Assembly (NCBI RefSeq): GCF_030272615.1
Contig: NC_081407.1
Coordinates: 435,830,230-435,894,229 of the forward strand
From: Cryptomeria japonica
Lineage: Eukaryota > Streptophyta > Pinopsida > Cupressales > Cupressaceae
DNA length: 64,000 nt
Direction: 5' to 3'
This document shows positions 1-12,700 of this stretch, piece after piece. A model generated the notes under the pieces. That model did no database searches. It had not been told where the DNA came from and was given only the letters and a program-made list of their open reading frames with translations. A program made the position numbers and the translations under genes. How positions within the stretch are numbered: position 1 is the first letter of the stretch; each line of letters starts with the position of its first letter.

Positions 1-2414
1 TCAGATGCACTCATATTATCTACATCTATAGGTCCTTTAATTCTTATTGAGTCATACTCATCATCAGTTTGCTTCTTTGCTTTTTCTTTTTCCTTTTCAT
101 CTGTTTGTTTCTCTTCTATCTTCTCCTTTGTTTTCTCTTTCTCTTCATCCTTTTTCTTTTTAGTTTCCTTCACTTTAAACTCTTTCTCCAATTTCTCTTT
201 CTCTGCCTTTGTTTTTTTCTCTTGTGTAGCTACCATAACTAGTGGCAGTTGATTTTCAACTTGGTGTTCTTTTTCTGGTGGCGGTTGAATATCCACACTA
301 GGTTCATTGACCGATGCTTCAGCTGCTTCATATGTATTAGTAATGTCTGATTGTTGTACAGGTTCCTTAACTGGTTTAATGATATTACCACTTGTATCAA
401 TAGTGTCCTATATTTCTTCAATATCATCTACAAAGAAAATAACCAGTGGAGAAGTTGTCTCATCCTTATTCTTAATAGGATAGACAACATCCGGTGTAAT
501 AATCTCTTCCTCATCTAGCTCCGGTGGAGCTCCAGTCTCTGTTTGGTCAGTTTTATTTTTATGAGACTTCAATTGCTCATTCATCTTGTGAATGTCTTTA
601 GCTGTCTGATGAGTATCATGTTCAACAGATTGAACCTTTCCAGCCAATAACTTCAATCTTCTTGACTTAGAATGAAAGTGTCCTTTGAAATTATCAAGCA
701 ATGCTAATAATTCATCTCTAGGTAACTCAGGAAAATATTGAATGAAAACTCTATCAATAATTTCTTGATCCTGTTCTACCACCACTTTCTACTTATTTAC
801 AAGAATAGAATAAAATGAATTAGAAATATCTTTTTCAATATCCCAAGGCAACCGATTGTATTGACACAGGTGGTTGATTACCTCTTGAACAATCTATTGT
901 TTTTTACCATCATCAAATGAATCATAATACTCTTTCACATTATCAAACCATTTCCTCCCTAATATTTTTAATGTTCTCTCAAAATCACATAGGTTTGTAT
1001 GATGTAACATTAATAGGAGTACTTTTCTTTGAAATGTCTTCTACTGGTTTGGCTTTCTTACCATTCAATTTCATCTTTTTTGGTTCCTCTTCAATGTCAG
1101 TATCCTCAGATTCTGCTTGAAGAATGAGATTCCTACCTCTCTTCTTTGTTGCAATCTGCTTCTTTGCATATACTTTGGGTGCCAGTTCCTTTTTTACTTG
1201 AATACTTCTTGTCACCCTTGTACCAGTGGACACTGAAGGTGCTTGCTCAAGTTTCTTCTTCTTCTCTTTGGCACTACTGGGTTGAGTAGGTGCAATTGTT
1301 TCCTGGTAAGTTCCCAGTATTTTCTTCTTCTTATCCTTGGGAGATGCCAAAAGGTTGTTGGCATAACTGATTAATTAGTCATAGTTGACTTCATAACTCA
1401 TTTCTTCCATCTCACCTTCCCTGGGTTCAACGGCCTCCATAAGGAAAAAGTAGTGGTAACTGTGAAATAGATGTCTTTTTCAAAGTATTTCACCATATCA
1501 TTAGGTAGCCTTAACCTCATGCTCATCTTCTTTTGGAACTCATTAAAATATATGTTCATGGCAATAGGAAATGTGTTCTTTACAACCTTAATACTGTTCT
1601 TGATTTGAGTTGTAACTGGTATGTCCTTCAACCATTGAATGTCACCAATTCCTGGTAGGAAATTCTGAAAATAGAAGAATAGACCAATCAACAGTTGATC
1701 ATACTTGAAATTTTGACTATTGTCCTTCTTATTTGATTTAAGGTTCAACATCAATTGGCTCCTCATTGCCTCGTATAAGTCATAATATTCATTCTCTATA
1801 ATCAATTTGTAGGTTACAAGAACAACAATAGATGGCACACTGTTCATTCTACTAGAATGGAATATCCTATAATCAATAAGCATAGTTGCAAATCTGACTG
1901 CTTGATCTGCAATTTTGTTGACCGAAAACGCATGACCGCCAGTGGTGGTCTTAGTTAGTGCACTCACAGTATCTTTTGAAATTGTCCTTAGTTTTGGTAC
2001 TTCACCAATTTGCCAAAAACCAATCACTACATGAATTTCTTCCTTCATGATTGTGTGTGACCTGTCAAGATACATATTCCCTCCATGCACATGAATAAGG
2101 ATAATCCTAACATGCTCTTCCTCAAAATATTCAATAAAATATACCACATTATGAAAACCCTTTTCATAAACCCTAATGTACCCAGGTTTAATTTTCCCAC
2201 TTTTATCACACAAAGATTTGAGTTGTGAATAGATTGAAAGTGATCCTAGATCCTCAATTTTACAGTCTATATAACTGGATAAATCACCTTTGATCATAAC
2301 ACCATCAGGAAATTTAGACAATGCATTATATGATTCTATTTTGTCTAATTCCATAGACTCCATAGCTTCAGCAATAATCATAAGTCTCTCTACTTGTGTA
2401 GACGATGATGCCAT
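1..2414 (-). pseudogene. NE1 ORF2, large protein of unknown function (5' 2.4 kb)
   Basis: Starts at ATG 2414 with MASSST, the same start context as the other copies. Residues 1 to about 340 (2414-1398) form the conserved N-terminal domain, with IEDLG, VHGG-NMYLD and DIPV motifs aligning to NE2 and NE3. A one-base frameshift near 1425 leads into a Lys-rich basic stretch (985-1350) that looks like a nuclear localisation or nucleic-acid-binding linker. A second conserved helical block (about 980-780, with a YYD motif) follows. From 785 to the window edge the product is very Lys/Glu-rich. At least four stops or shifts break it. I do not recognise the family; a distant link to the plant transposon-protein domains of Gypsy elements is possible but unproven. 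Confidence 0.7.
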
Positions 2415-2896
2415 TCTAGATGATCTTGATTTGAGAGAGATTAACAAAAGAATACCTTTTTCCCTTCACGCTGGAAGGGTTTTTGATTGATCTCTCAAAT
2501 ATACACCCATTTTACCTTCTCTTACCTTCGAATCCAATTCAACTTTTGATCCACAACACATATTTGTTCACAATTAGCTTACAATTCTCTTTTTTGCTCT
2601 ACAAGTGCTCAAAAACTCTTTGAATGCAATTAGGGTAATAATAACTTGGTAAAAATCTCTTTTATAAACTTACCCACTGCATTAATTACTCAACAATAGG
2701 GTAAAAAACCCTAATATATTTCCTAACAAAACTCACCTATACCGATAGGTATATAACCGGTTGGTAATGCTTTAGAAAATCGATAGACAATGATATCAAG
2801 AATTCTCATAATACAATTGGAAATGCAAAACTCTCTTATAATACACTCTTCAAGGGGTCAGGAAGTAGATTTATCGCTATGCTCCCCTTAGGCTTG
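2415..2896 (-). promoter_or_regulatory. NE1 ORF1-ORF2 spacer with hairpin and TATA-like box
   Basis: Non-coding spacer of 482 bases. Reading on the minus strand there is a short inverted repeat TTAGGGTTTTTTACCCTA (about 2696-2715), then a TTAATG motif, then a TATA-like TTATAAA (2661-2667), about 250 bases before the ORF2 ATG. NE4 has the same order and spacing at 33978-34037. I infer an internal promoter giving a separate ORF2 transcript; no transcript evidence is available. Confidence 0.45.
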
Positions 2897-4199
2897 TTAA
2901 AAATCTCTATTCACCAGTGCAGGATTCTTCACACTAGGTGAAGGGTTAGATTCTTCTGCTGGCTTGTCCTCACTCTTCTTCTTCCAGATTTACTTCATCT
3001 CCAATCTGGTTTCCTCAACATCAACCTTTTTCTTACCTGTATGATCTTCACAGTGGTTAACTGATTTGTTCTTCCTGGTTCTACAAAACTTTACCATGTG
3101 TCCCAGTTTGTGACAATGATAGCAGGCCATCCCAGATTATCTCCAAGGTCCTACATTACCTCTTCCAGTTCTCCTTCTATAGTTCATAGCCACATGTCCA
3201 TAATTATTGCAAATGGTGCAAATCACATTTGTTACCTTTTCCATTTCATATGGACTGAATTAGTTTGCATAGGGTTTCTGCCAGTTCATGTTTCCCTGGT
3301 TGTCATAGGTCCTTCTCCAGTCACCGATAGCTCTTGGATTCATGTGAGGTGCCAGACTGTTTGCTCCATATCTGCATTCAACTGATCTATCTCCATACAT
3401 GTTGCATGTGAAATAATGACCTTCAAATCTTCTAGACACATATCTAGCATTAGTATTATACCATGTGTTCTCATCTAGTCTGCTTCTACACACATTAGCA
3501 GTATGTTCAGGTTTGTGATAGATAAAGCAAATAGGTTTGAAATATTTCTTACCAGTAGGCTTGTTAGCCTTAGGAGTAGTTTTACCTTTGTGCATGTTTC
3601 TCTTAGTACCGAAAGATTCTCCTTTCTTAGATGTATTGAAACCTAGTCCAGATGTGTCACCTTTTATCCTCTAAGATTGGATCTGCTCATCCAGCATATA
3701 AGAACTCTTATTGATTTTTTCAAGCTTCCCATTAGCCTCAGTAAGCTCTTTGGTAAGATCTTCATTATGCTTTGTCAGAGTCTCTCTTAGAGATATCGCC
3801 ATTTCAAGATCTAGCTGCAAAGCTTCCTTCTTCCTTCTCCTCATGCCAATGTTCATGCAAGGTTGCATTCTCCTACTTGATCCTAGCAATCTCATGATCT
3901 CTCTCTTTGATTAGGTCTTCAAATTCCCTTATTGCTTCAAGCTCTTGGCTCATACAAATTGTTAGGGCTTCAAGTTCTCTCCTCAGATTTAGCTTTTCAC
4001 CATTTAGTTTTTTCACTTCTTCGGCCAGTGCATCAATGTTGGCCTCATCTGAATAACAGTTGTCAGAGATCTCCAATAGTTGCTTAGTCAACTCTCTCCT
4101 TTTAACTTGTGAAGCTTTGAATCTGACCCTCAGAGTTTCAAGTGCTTCCTTGGTTGCATCAAGCACTCTATCCATCTCTAAATAACTCATATCCCCCAT
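2897..4199 (-). pseudogene. NE1 ORF1, coiled-coil plus zinc-knuckle gag-like protein
   Basis: Starts at ATG 4199 (MGDMSY), 49 bases inside the PBS, and would encode about 430 residues, close to the NE4 product. The first 230 residues are heptad-like and charged (coiled coil). The second half has spaced zinc-knuckle remnants: CFIYHKPEHTANVC, a degenerate FTCNMYGDRSVEC, CTICNNYGHVAMNY and the intact CYHCHKLGHMVKFC. It is interrupted by a frameshift near 3890 and by several stops (for example near 3673 and 3258). Role by analogy with gag: RNA binding and particle assembly. Several knuckles have lost a Cys, which fits decay or a relaxed requirement. Confidence 0.7.
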
Positions 4200-4247
4200 G
4201 GTGTCTTTAGGGTTTCCTTCCAAGTGATTAATCCTTAAGGAAGTTAG

Positions 4248-4260
4248 GCTCTGATACCGA
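4248..4260 (-). other. NE1 primer binding site
   Basis: The minus strand reads TCGGTATCAGAGC directly inside the LTR end at 4262. This is the initiator Met-tRNA PBS type usual in plant Copia elements, with one change (TCGG for TTGG). Confidence 0.8.
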
Positions 4261-4261
4261 T

Positions 4262-4788
4262 TGATAGACTTATAAAGCAATGAGAGGGGGAGGTGAATCA
4301 GTGACATAAAAAATAATACCACTTCTAACAAAGAATGGTAAAAGCAATTAACCAGTTTACTTAAAAGTATGCATGCAATCCAAAGTGATATTAAAGCATC
4401 CACAACAAGTAAAACATCCACCATAACACAAGTGTTTACACATGGAAATCCCAACTAGGAAAAACCACGGTGATATGGGACTCACAAGTTAACTATCTGT
4501 AGTAATAGGTAACTGACCGATTAAGGTCTACAAAGTGATCTGCTAGGAGCGAATCCTATTAAAGATCCCAAAGCCCTATTAGGAGCTATACTCGGTTAAA
4601 GGTAGTACCATGTTAGGAGTAAACTCAATAAAGGATTTCAAGCCCAAACTAATGGATCACTTGGTTAGAGGATTTGTACAATGAAGCTTGTTAGAGCTTA
4701 CCCGGTTAGGGGGTTTAGTTGTTGTAGTGATTAGAAAACAACAGGTGGTGTGATCTAAAAATAGCACATCTTTCTTGTATAGATCCTC
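4262..4788 (-). repeat. NE1 5' LTR, truncated
   Basis: Begins TGATAGACTT on the plus strand (the LTR 3' end in element sense). It holds the G-rich tract shared by all Copia-type LTRs here (4282-4297) and the TGTGGAAA...CCAC hairpin module (about 4440-4475). The part from 4490 to 4740 has the short GGTTAAGG / GTTAGGAG repeats also seen in C1 and NE4 LTRs. It ends at the S1 boundary. Confidence 0.8.
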
Positions 4789-6646
4789 TTTGTTAGAATA
4801 ACTGGTGGACAACTAAGAGGGGGGGGGGGGTGAATCAGTTCTCAACAAATTATATTAATCAAACCACTTTATAATCTTTAACCGGATAACATAAACATTA
4901 AATACGAAATAGTAGAAACAAATATCGGTAGGCAATAAAACTTAAGAATGAAATAGAGAATCAACACAATGCAGCCATACCACATAACACCATGATTTGT
5001 ATGTGGAAATCCCTGTAAATGGGAAAAAGAAAGTGGGAAGCCTACCCACAGTCAGATGATACTTTTGCAAAAAGTATGTGATACAATAAGGGCCTGTACA
5101 TGCAAAGAGGCACATTGCCTAGAGCATACTTCTCATTGCAAAGGAGTCTCACTGAATACAGAGAGGTTATAACCACCTCAATATAATTGGACAACGATCC
5201 AGAAGAATGAACTGCCAATGATAGCATCTACCATGCCTAATTACAGTCCTGATTAAGCTCAATACTGGAGGCCTTTGACCTCTTACATAAACCCAATTCG
5301 ATCACCTATGATTGACCAAATCTCCTTCACATATGATATTTCATTCCATGACCATTACCACGACAATCGTGATCTACAATGAGATCTTACATCAATTTAT
5401 ACAAACCCTAAGGCCTAAATCAATTAGGTCAGCCACCTAAAAGATATTACAATAAGAGCATTACATACATCCACATTACAATGATATACCATGTCGGCTT
5501 TAGACCAAAACAACATTAACCAATCCATAAATCATCCCAGTAATGTGTAGAGAACATGTAACATGATACCAGTCCATAACCTGGACCCAAATAGATTCTC
5601 CACGCCAAAGCAATGTCTCCAATCAATTGAGGCACAAACCAAGATTACGTTCTACATCCTGAATTCCATCTAGAAGCCACACCAACACCACTTATGCATC
5701 CTTTCAAATATTCTCAGTAAAAGCTCTGTCGGTAAAACCTTAAACCCTTACCAGTATAGGATTACTAGAGTGTATGATAGAATCCGATCATCAAGTCAAT
5801 ACCAACTGACCAAAAAATACTCCAAAAAAATCAAACCAAACATATTTCATTGATCCAAACATGTCGGTAGTATCCAATTGATAGTCCCTTCTGCTAGTAA
5901 CACTAGTTCTTCTACTGGTAACCAAAATCTGTCTATCGGAAACCAATCATAACAACTAGTGTTGACATCAATGACAAAACATCAATGATCAATTCCTTCA
6001 TATTGGCAATACTCTTTTCTCATTCAATACTACATCACCGACATACTCTGCAACTCCTTTAGTAAATCGCATCAACTCATCACTTGTATTTCACATCATA
6101 AAAATAGTTCATCACAATGTCATTTTATAGACATTAGATTTCATGTCAGCTCAAGAACCTCATCACAATTTCCTAGGTGCAGTGTATTTGGATAATCTTA
6201 CATAACACATCATAGATTACCTCTAAATTTGTCGGTTAGGAATAACTCATCATGACTAGTGATAACTCATCACACAATCAAAGAAACCGATTGGAACACC
6301 GATATTGGTTAAGTGTTAACCTCTTCCAACTCATAGAATGATTGTCCTCCATTCACTTCCTTGATGATCTCCACAGTATCTCCAAGCTGGTGTCAATAGA
6401 ACTAACCAAAACCAATTGTCATTCCCGCATATACCGGTTGTCTACATATACTGGTTTAGACACCTTCAAACCGATTGTACTTCACTATACAAATGATACT
6501 AGTTTGTAATACAAAGACTTAGGAGTAGTACCGATTTGTCTTAACTAAGATGACTATGACAATGTGAACATATGTGTGTATATATATGTGCCATCAATGA
6601 CAACACATAAAGTCATCCATTACAAAAATCATCATCAAGCCAACAA
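4789..6646 (-). repeat. S1: lone Copia-type LTR
   Basis: The plus strand runs from TGTTAGAATAACTGG to AAGCCAACA, giving TG...CA ends on both strands. Inside are a run of 12 G (about 4819-4830), the conserved hairpin module (about 5000-5045), the 'gggcctg-acatgcaa' block shared with C3 and NE3 LTRs, and a CATCAATGACAAC motif near the far end (6593-6606). No PBS lies beyond the left end and no PPT beyond the right end, so it is not part of a complete element. The flanking five bases (CTCTT left, AACGA right) do not match. Confidence 0.75.
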
Positions 6647-7410
6647 ACGAAACCACATGATAGACCAATGTAGAGGCCAACTCCCTCGTCTTGTACTTGT
6701 AATAAGCTTATATAATAGATCTCTATGAAGAATCATAGGCCCAACTGGAGCAAGCTAGAAATTATCTAATGAAAATCCTTCATGGGCAATCAACAACTAA
6801 AATCTAGTATCCTAGACTACATGTACTATGCCCTCATTACGAAATTTCAAACATTTATGCACAACCAAAGGAATTTCTTCCACGATGATCAGCAAAGAGA
6901 TACAAATCTTAATTTGAAATAGGTCTAATTCATGAATAATAACAAAAGTAGCCAATGTTGCCTTGGGTCCTACAAGGACCGTCAAAGTGGTGCTACCCTA
7001 AGGAGGAACAAAGAGCCCATCATGTGTGCAAACAAAGGAACTACAGTTGTCATATCTCACCCTATTTAGACCATTTATTAACAAGGCTTCCTCTATGATA
7101 ACATAAACTCGACATGTGAGATCTACCATCACACCTTTAATAGTGTGATCATTTACCCTAGCCGAGATGTATAACGAGGTAGGCTCCCCACCATAAGGAG
7201 CATCCAAAGGTGTAAAAGATATGTCAGTGTTTTTTGTCTGCTGATTAGAGGGTGAGAATGCAGTGATAGTGACCATGTTAATAAATGAGCCACCACTCAA
7301 CTCAAGATCCAATGATGCAGAGATTAAGTTTGATGAGTGAGGTAGGAAAGGGTCAGTGTAGATTTAAATCTCACTATTGGTTTTATCAACAAACTTGTTA
7401 TACTTTTATT
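6647..7410 (-). mobile_element. G1 Gypsy element, protease-side part (left of the NE2 insertion)
   Basis: Holds the G1 protease region (6998-7312) and a continuing degenerate pol frame to 6647, where S1 cuts it off. NE2 separates it from the G1 gag at 28098-29985; the two flanks of NE2 end in TTATT and CTATT, a 5-bp target duplication with one change. RT and integrase of G1 are not in the window. Confidence 0.6.
6998..7312 (-). pseudogene. G1 Gypsy retropepsin-like protease region
   Basis: A 104-residue open stretch resembling the protease region of plant Ty3/Gypsy elements. A hydrophobic run, then VNDHTIKGVMVDLTCRVYVI, fits the usual 'V.G..IKRVMVD.GA.VNVI' flap-and-active-site region, with D kept but the following Gly replaced (LTC), so it is inactive. 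It continues in frame past a TAG at about 6995 (probably from CAG) into VLVGPKATLATFVI and HKCLKF. The first 30 residues, before the protease fold, are less certain. Confidence 0.55.
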
Positions 7411-8380
7411 TGCTGGAAATTGAAACTCAATTGGTTGGTTTCACTATGTTGTCATTCATGGAAACATGGTATCCTGTTTCGGATTCATATTTTGGTTCAG
7501 TTGTGTACTGACAGGCACTTCACAAACACTACACTAGCACCCACACCAACACTAACAGGATAGAAGGATTTCTTTGGTTACCGAAAATGAAGGCCGACAT
7601 GGTTTAGAGTAAGGTTAGAGGTCGACATCTCTTGGATCCGGTATCAGCAATTGTTTTTGATATTCATGTGTTTATGTTATCTAGCCGACATGTATATTGA
7701 TATTTTAATTATCTTTGTAAGCCGACATGTATATTGATATTTTAATTATCTTTGTAAGCCGACATAAGGCATGATAAGTTGTATAGGGTATATAGGTCAG
7801 TTGGATTAGATCATTTTGGTATTGTAATTATAATGGTAATGGAGATGTGGATGTGATATAATGTGAAATATATCAGAAAGATTATGTATGTGAGGATATT
7901 TATGTAAGGGTTATTCTAGTAAAGGGTTTAGGGTTTCAGACCAGAACAAATAGCGCTTAACCAAATCTGTATTTTGGCATAGAAGATGCTATCTTTTGTA
8001 GCTCAACACTTCTTCGGATTGTAGTACTGATTTATATGTAGTTAGTGAGGCTCCTTTTGTGATTGAGTAGTGTGCTCTAAGCTGTAAGCCTTCCCATAAG
8101 TGCAAGCCCGTAACTTTTGTAATATCTCTTCATATGGTCAATGGATTGATATTGTGGGTCACAAATCCCATCGCGGTTTTTCCTCTTTGAGGTTTTCCAC
8201 ATATAATTCTATGTGTTATGGTTCTCATTTATGTGATTGGCTTATTGGTCACTTTACTTCTTTCAATTATATATGTACGAGCATACCGGTTGGTGTAAGC
8301 ATGTTTTAATAAGGTTAAAATTGATCTTTCTGGTATAACATTGATTCACCACCCCCTCTCGGTGTTATTGGATTCCAATA
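7411..8380 (+). repeat. NE2 5' LTR
   Basis: About 970 bases, from TGCTGGAAATTG to ATTCCAATA (end mutated from CAACA, as seen in the 3' copy). Matches 20597-20691 joined to 27254-28097 over its whole length. Contains a 45-bp local duplication 'aagccgacatgtatattgatattttaat' at about 7681-7757 that the 3' copy lacks, a telomere-like GGGTTTAGGGTTT (7926-7938), the hairpin module (about 8155-8202) and the C-rich tract (about 8346-8359). Confidence 0.9.
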
Positions 8381-8382
8381 AT

Positions 8383-8395
8383 TGGAATCAGAGTC
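8383..8395 (+). other. NE2 primer binding site
   Basis: TGGAATCAGAGTC lies just inside the LTR end. It differs at two positions from TGGTATCAGAGCC, the Met-tRNA PBS core seen in the other Copia-type elements here. Confidence 0.75.
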
Positions 8396-8448
8396 TTGTG
8401 CCTCAGAGGAAGTTTAATAGCTTGAGGAGGATCCTGAATCCAGAATCC

Positions 8449-9449
8449 ATGGATATGGGTTTGGAAAAGCAACTTGAGATGGCACTTGAAGATTATGATG
8501 TTGAAAGGTTGAATAACTTAAAGCTACAAGATGAATTGAATTCTATTAAGGAATTCATTCTTGTACTATAGGAGAGGCTAACATCTGTTCAAGCTAGGAG
8601 GAAGGAACTTTTGCAAAATTAGGATGATAAAGAGAAAGATGCACTTAAGGAATAGTGTCATAATTGAGTCAGGAGAACATGGTTATGAGAAATGAAATGC
8701 AAGCTATAACTATGAGAATGTCTAAAGAGATTGAGGACCGGAAGAAGAAGGAAGAAAACCTTGTTGTATCCCTGAAGAACAAATTTGAAGAATGTGGTAG
8801 GTTGGTTCATGAGAATGATATGTTGAGAATTGATTTAGTATAATCCCAGAGTAATGAACAAGAGCTTGAGAGACAAATGATAATTCTAAGAGAAGATCTA
8901 ACTACTGCAAGTGAGTACAAAGAGAAATTCAAGATTAGTTCAGCACAACTAGATGAGTTATTGAAGAGACAAAGGCAAAATGGAGATTCCAGTGGACTTG
9001 GATTTGAGCAAGGACAGAGTTATGGTACTACTAATGAAGATCAAAACCATAAGGCACTGGTAAGGCAATTTAATGATTATAAATTTAATGGTATATGTTT
9101 TATTTACAATAAATTTGGTCACATGGCTAGGCAATGTAGAAACAGAGAAAATCAGAACCTTGATTTTTCTCTCAGTCAATGTTCTAAATGTAATAAGTAC
9201 AATCATAAGACAGAAGATTGCAAAATGAATATTAAATGTTATGCATGTGGAAAATTTGGACATATGGCTAATCAATGCAAGTCAAGCAATTATACCAGTT
9301 TTAGCAAAGCAATTCAAAGGAACAATGTTACATGTTATGCATGTAAAGAAGTTGAACATATTGCTAAATTTTGTAGAAGCATAAATCCACTGGTTGGTAA
9401 TGGAGGATCAAATGAGAAAGGGAAAGAGAAGGTTAATGAATTCCGATAA
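8449..9449 (+). pseudogene. NE2 ORF1, coiled coil plus four zinc knuckles
   Basis: From ATG 8449 (MDMGLEKQLE) to TAA 9447, about 333 codons, aligned end to end with NE3 ORF1. The N-terminal half is a charged coiled coil, badly broken by stops and shifts between 8570 and 8880. The 8877-9449 part is open and has four knuckles: CFIYNKFGHMARQC (second Cys lost), CSKCNKYNHKTEDC, CYACGKFGHMANQC and CYACKEVEHIAKFC (Gly lost). It ends in a Lys-rich tail. Gag-like role inferred from domain order and position after the PBS. About 100 residues shorter than the NE1/NE4 version. Confidence 0.75.
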
Positions 9450-9792
9450 GATCCTACTCAGAGATGGGTCAGGAATATTGAAGAACAATCAGTAGATGGG
9501 AATGCACCGGTTACTTAGTCAACATGGATATGTTTTGTTCGAGATCTGGTATCTTTCACCGGAAGTCATTGATGTCAATGAAAGAATATGGTTTTTTTGG
9601 AGGATATAAGGTTGAATTCACTTCATTTTTTATGACCATGCATTCAGAGCAATTTCAGTGTGATTAAGAGAAATTAAGAGCAATCAAAGGCTATTCAATG
9701 CAATCAGATATCTTGTTGATCGATTTCACCGATGACTGGAAGAGTTTGTTAGGGTTTCACTGGAAGAAATTAACAAGTATTTTTCTTTAATC
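9450..9792 (+). promoter_or_regulatory. NE2 ORF1-ORF2 spacer
   Basis: 343 bases without a gene between the two ORFs. It corresponds to the spacers of NE1, NE3 and NE4 that hold a TATA-like box; here I see no clear TATA box, only AT-rich sequence, so any promoter has decayed. Confidence 0.4.
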
Positions 9793-12700
9793 ATGGAAGA
9801 AATATCATCATCTATTCCTATCTTTATTGCAAATCTGACTATTGTAGAGGTCAAGGACTGTCCTGGGCCAATTTTCAAGCAGTATCCGCATGTGGCTACC
9901 TTGGAAGATCTGGTTGGAGCATTTTCCCATGTTTCGGAAGGAGTTGTTTATGTCAAAGATGTTAGGGCATAAATACACTATCACATTGAGGATTTGGGGG
10001 CATCTGATATAAAGAGCATGTACATGAGTGAGCTTATGGGAGATTCTAGAAAGATCAAACCTGCATAAAAGCACATTGAAGACTTAGGGTTTACCGGCAT
10101 TCTGGACATTCCAGAATTCGAAGATGAAATAGTTAGGTATTTTTTTAGTAGAGTACATGGAGAGTTTATCTAGCTGGATAGACCTTACAAGATCACCAAG
10201 GAATCCATCAGGGCAATCACTAGTTTACCACAGGATGGGCAACGTCCAGATAAGAAGGTCGCTAATGATTATGTCAACAAAATCACTGGCGCAACATCTG
10301 ACAGGAGATCTATGAAAACCAGCACTATTACCGACACAAACATCAGATTTGGTAGCATACTAATCAATTATAAAGTAACTCAATCAAACTGACAAAATTC
10401 TATTTCTAGCTCCTGCATTATCGCAGCTTATAAGATGATGAGAGAAAATGAGAAATTGGATCTATGTGGTTGGATGTTAGATGAATTATTAATAAACCTA
10501 GGAAAGATTAAAGGCAAAAAGAAAGGGAATTTCCGGTATGAAAACTTAATTGTCTGCTTAATGTTATTTTGTATGAATGACACTCCCGATTTTGGGAAGA
10601 GACAATGGGCATTTGATATCCCGGTAGGGAGACAATTGAAACACTCAATTGCTACATTGGGCAATCAAAGGGATGAAAAAGTATGGGGATATTTTAATGG
10701 ATTCTTGAAGTCTATAAAATATAGGGAAAGGGTTCCTAAGCATATTGTTGAGAAATATTCAACTAATATATGCTTCATGGTGAAGAAAGATGAAACACTC
10801 ATGGAAATGGTCAAGCCCCAGAAGATATGGATTGAGGAAATGGGCTATGAAGTTGATGCATAGATCCTTGAAGCTTATACAAAGATGTTGATTGATGCAC
10901 CTATTGATGAGGTTGAGAAGCCCTGTGGTACTACAAAACATAAAACACAAGAGGTTGAAACAAAGTTCAACTAGAAGAAGAGAGAGAAGCAGGAAGGAAA
11001 GGCAAGCAAGTTTGTTGAGAAGTTTTCACATGACATTATAGCATTAATTGATGTTATACTAGAGAAAAGAAGGTGGAGGAAAGAACCAAAAGTGTTTATT
11101 GAGTCTATTACAGCTGAGTCTACATCTGAGGATGACAAACCCCTAGTATTCAAAAGGGTTGTAAAGAAGAAATCAAAGGAAACAAAGGTAGAGGCTAAAA
11201 AGCAACTAGTTAGAAAAGTTACATTCAAGATACCGACATAGAAGCAAGAACCAAAAGCAACACCTTCAACTCCATCTGGTACTGCAAAAATGAAGAAGAA
11301 GAATGATATCGATACGACTATTCAATCTAGTAATGTTCCACCAAAAATTTGTGCAGAGTTAGTAGATGAAATAACTAAGGATAGCATGTTAAACAATGTA
11401 CAGTTTTACTATGATCATTTAGAGAATGATGAACAAAGAGAGGTAGAGGAAGCAGTATTGTTATATTTGGATATTTATAAGAAAGCCTTAATAGAAATTG
11501 GAGATCAAATACTAGTAGAATTGTATGATATGTTACATGCTAGGAGACTATCATCAATGCAAGAAGACAAACACATAAAAATTCAAGAGATATTATCTAT
11601 TTGTGTTTCTATTACTCCAAAAGAAATGGATAGGACACTTGAGGTGGAAGATAGAAAATTATTTAACAACAAACATAGAATAACCAATCTTATGCTAGGA
11701 AGGGTAAATGAGATAATAAAGGAGACCACAAGGCATGGGTTCAATTCTTTGGAGAGAACCGATGTTTCTTTACTTCACCGGAATCAAAGATAGACACTCT
11801 GACACCCTAGTTGAAGGAAAAGGAAAGATATTATGGGCACTTCACCCTCAATTTTCAAAAACATTAAGATAGTGGAAATTAAGACCCTGGTAGATACAAA
11901 TGTACAGACAAATATTGAGATACCGACAAATACAGAGAGTATAAAGGTTGGTAATGTATAAGATACTAATGTTGAGGACAATAGTCTTCTAGATATAGAT
12001 GTATAGGTTGAGGTTATAATTGCTACAAAGGAACCAACAGTTACAGAGACTGCACCTGAAGCCACTGGTGTAAGTGACGAAGCTATAAAGGATAAATAAT
12101 CAGAGGAGAAGAAAGAGGAATCCGATAGGGAGCTGGTGGTAGGTCCATCATTGTTTTCAATTGACACCTCATAGTTTGTAAATAAAAACATAACTGATAT
12201 GAGTCCTACTAAACTCATGATGATGGTTGCACAAAAATTAATGAAGGAGGGATCTACGGATAAAGGGATTATTGATCAGTCTATCACCGTTTTGCATAGA
12301 CTAGTCCCAGAGTACAAGATTGACAGAGAAGAATCCCATTCGACAAGATTAAGACTATTATTGAGTACATTTCAAAGGATTTGCAATCCTTGCAACAGAT
12401 TTCAAACAGGCAAGCACTAGAGAGGTTTACACAAGCTCAAAGAGTTGCATTTGATCAGGTGATTGAATCTGAGAAGAAGAAGATTGATGAAAAGTTGAAA
12501 CTGATAGACAATTCTATAAAATAGTGTAAAAATATATACAAGCTATGTTGTAACATAGATGTACTTACAGTTAATGTGGATAAGAAGATTAAGGAATTTC
12601 AGGAGAAAATTGCAGGTATAGCTAATTCTTTTGATGGATTGACTTCATTGACTACATCAATTGATGGTCAAATTTTGGTTTTGGAAGCTCAAATTTCTAT

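Larger units (their letters stand above)
1..4788 (-). mobile_element. NE1: pol-less LTR element with ORF1 and ORF2, 5' part only
   Basis: On the minus strand the order is LTR fragment (4262-4788), Met-tRNA-type PBS (4248-4260), ORF1 (2897-4199), a non-coding spacer with a possible promoter, and ORF2 (from 2414 leftwards past the window edge). No protease, integrase, RT or RNase H is seen, and the ORF order is the same in NE2 and NE3. ORF1 and LTR resemble NE4 most, so these two form one subfamily. The 3' LTR must lie left of base 1. On the right the LTR stops abruptly at S1 without a usual TG...CA end, so a deletion or recombination removed the rest. Confidence 0.85.

Noticed and set aside
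9793..11793. ORF2 as a diverged Copia or Gypsy pol
   Set aside because: No DSG/DTG protease, no D,D-35-E integrase order, no YVDD and no RNase H motif in any of three copies, while neighbouring true pol genes show them clearly.
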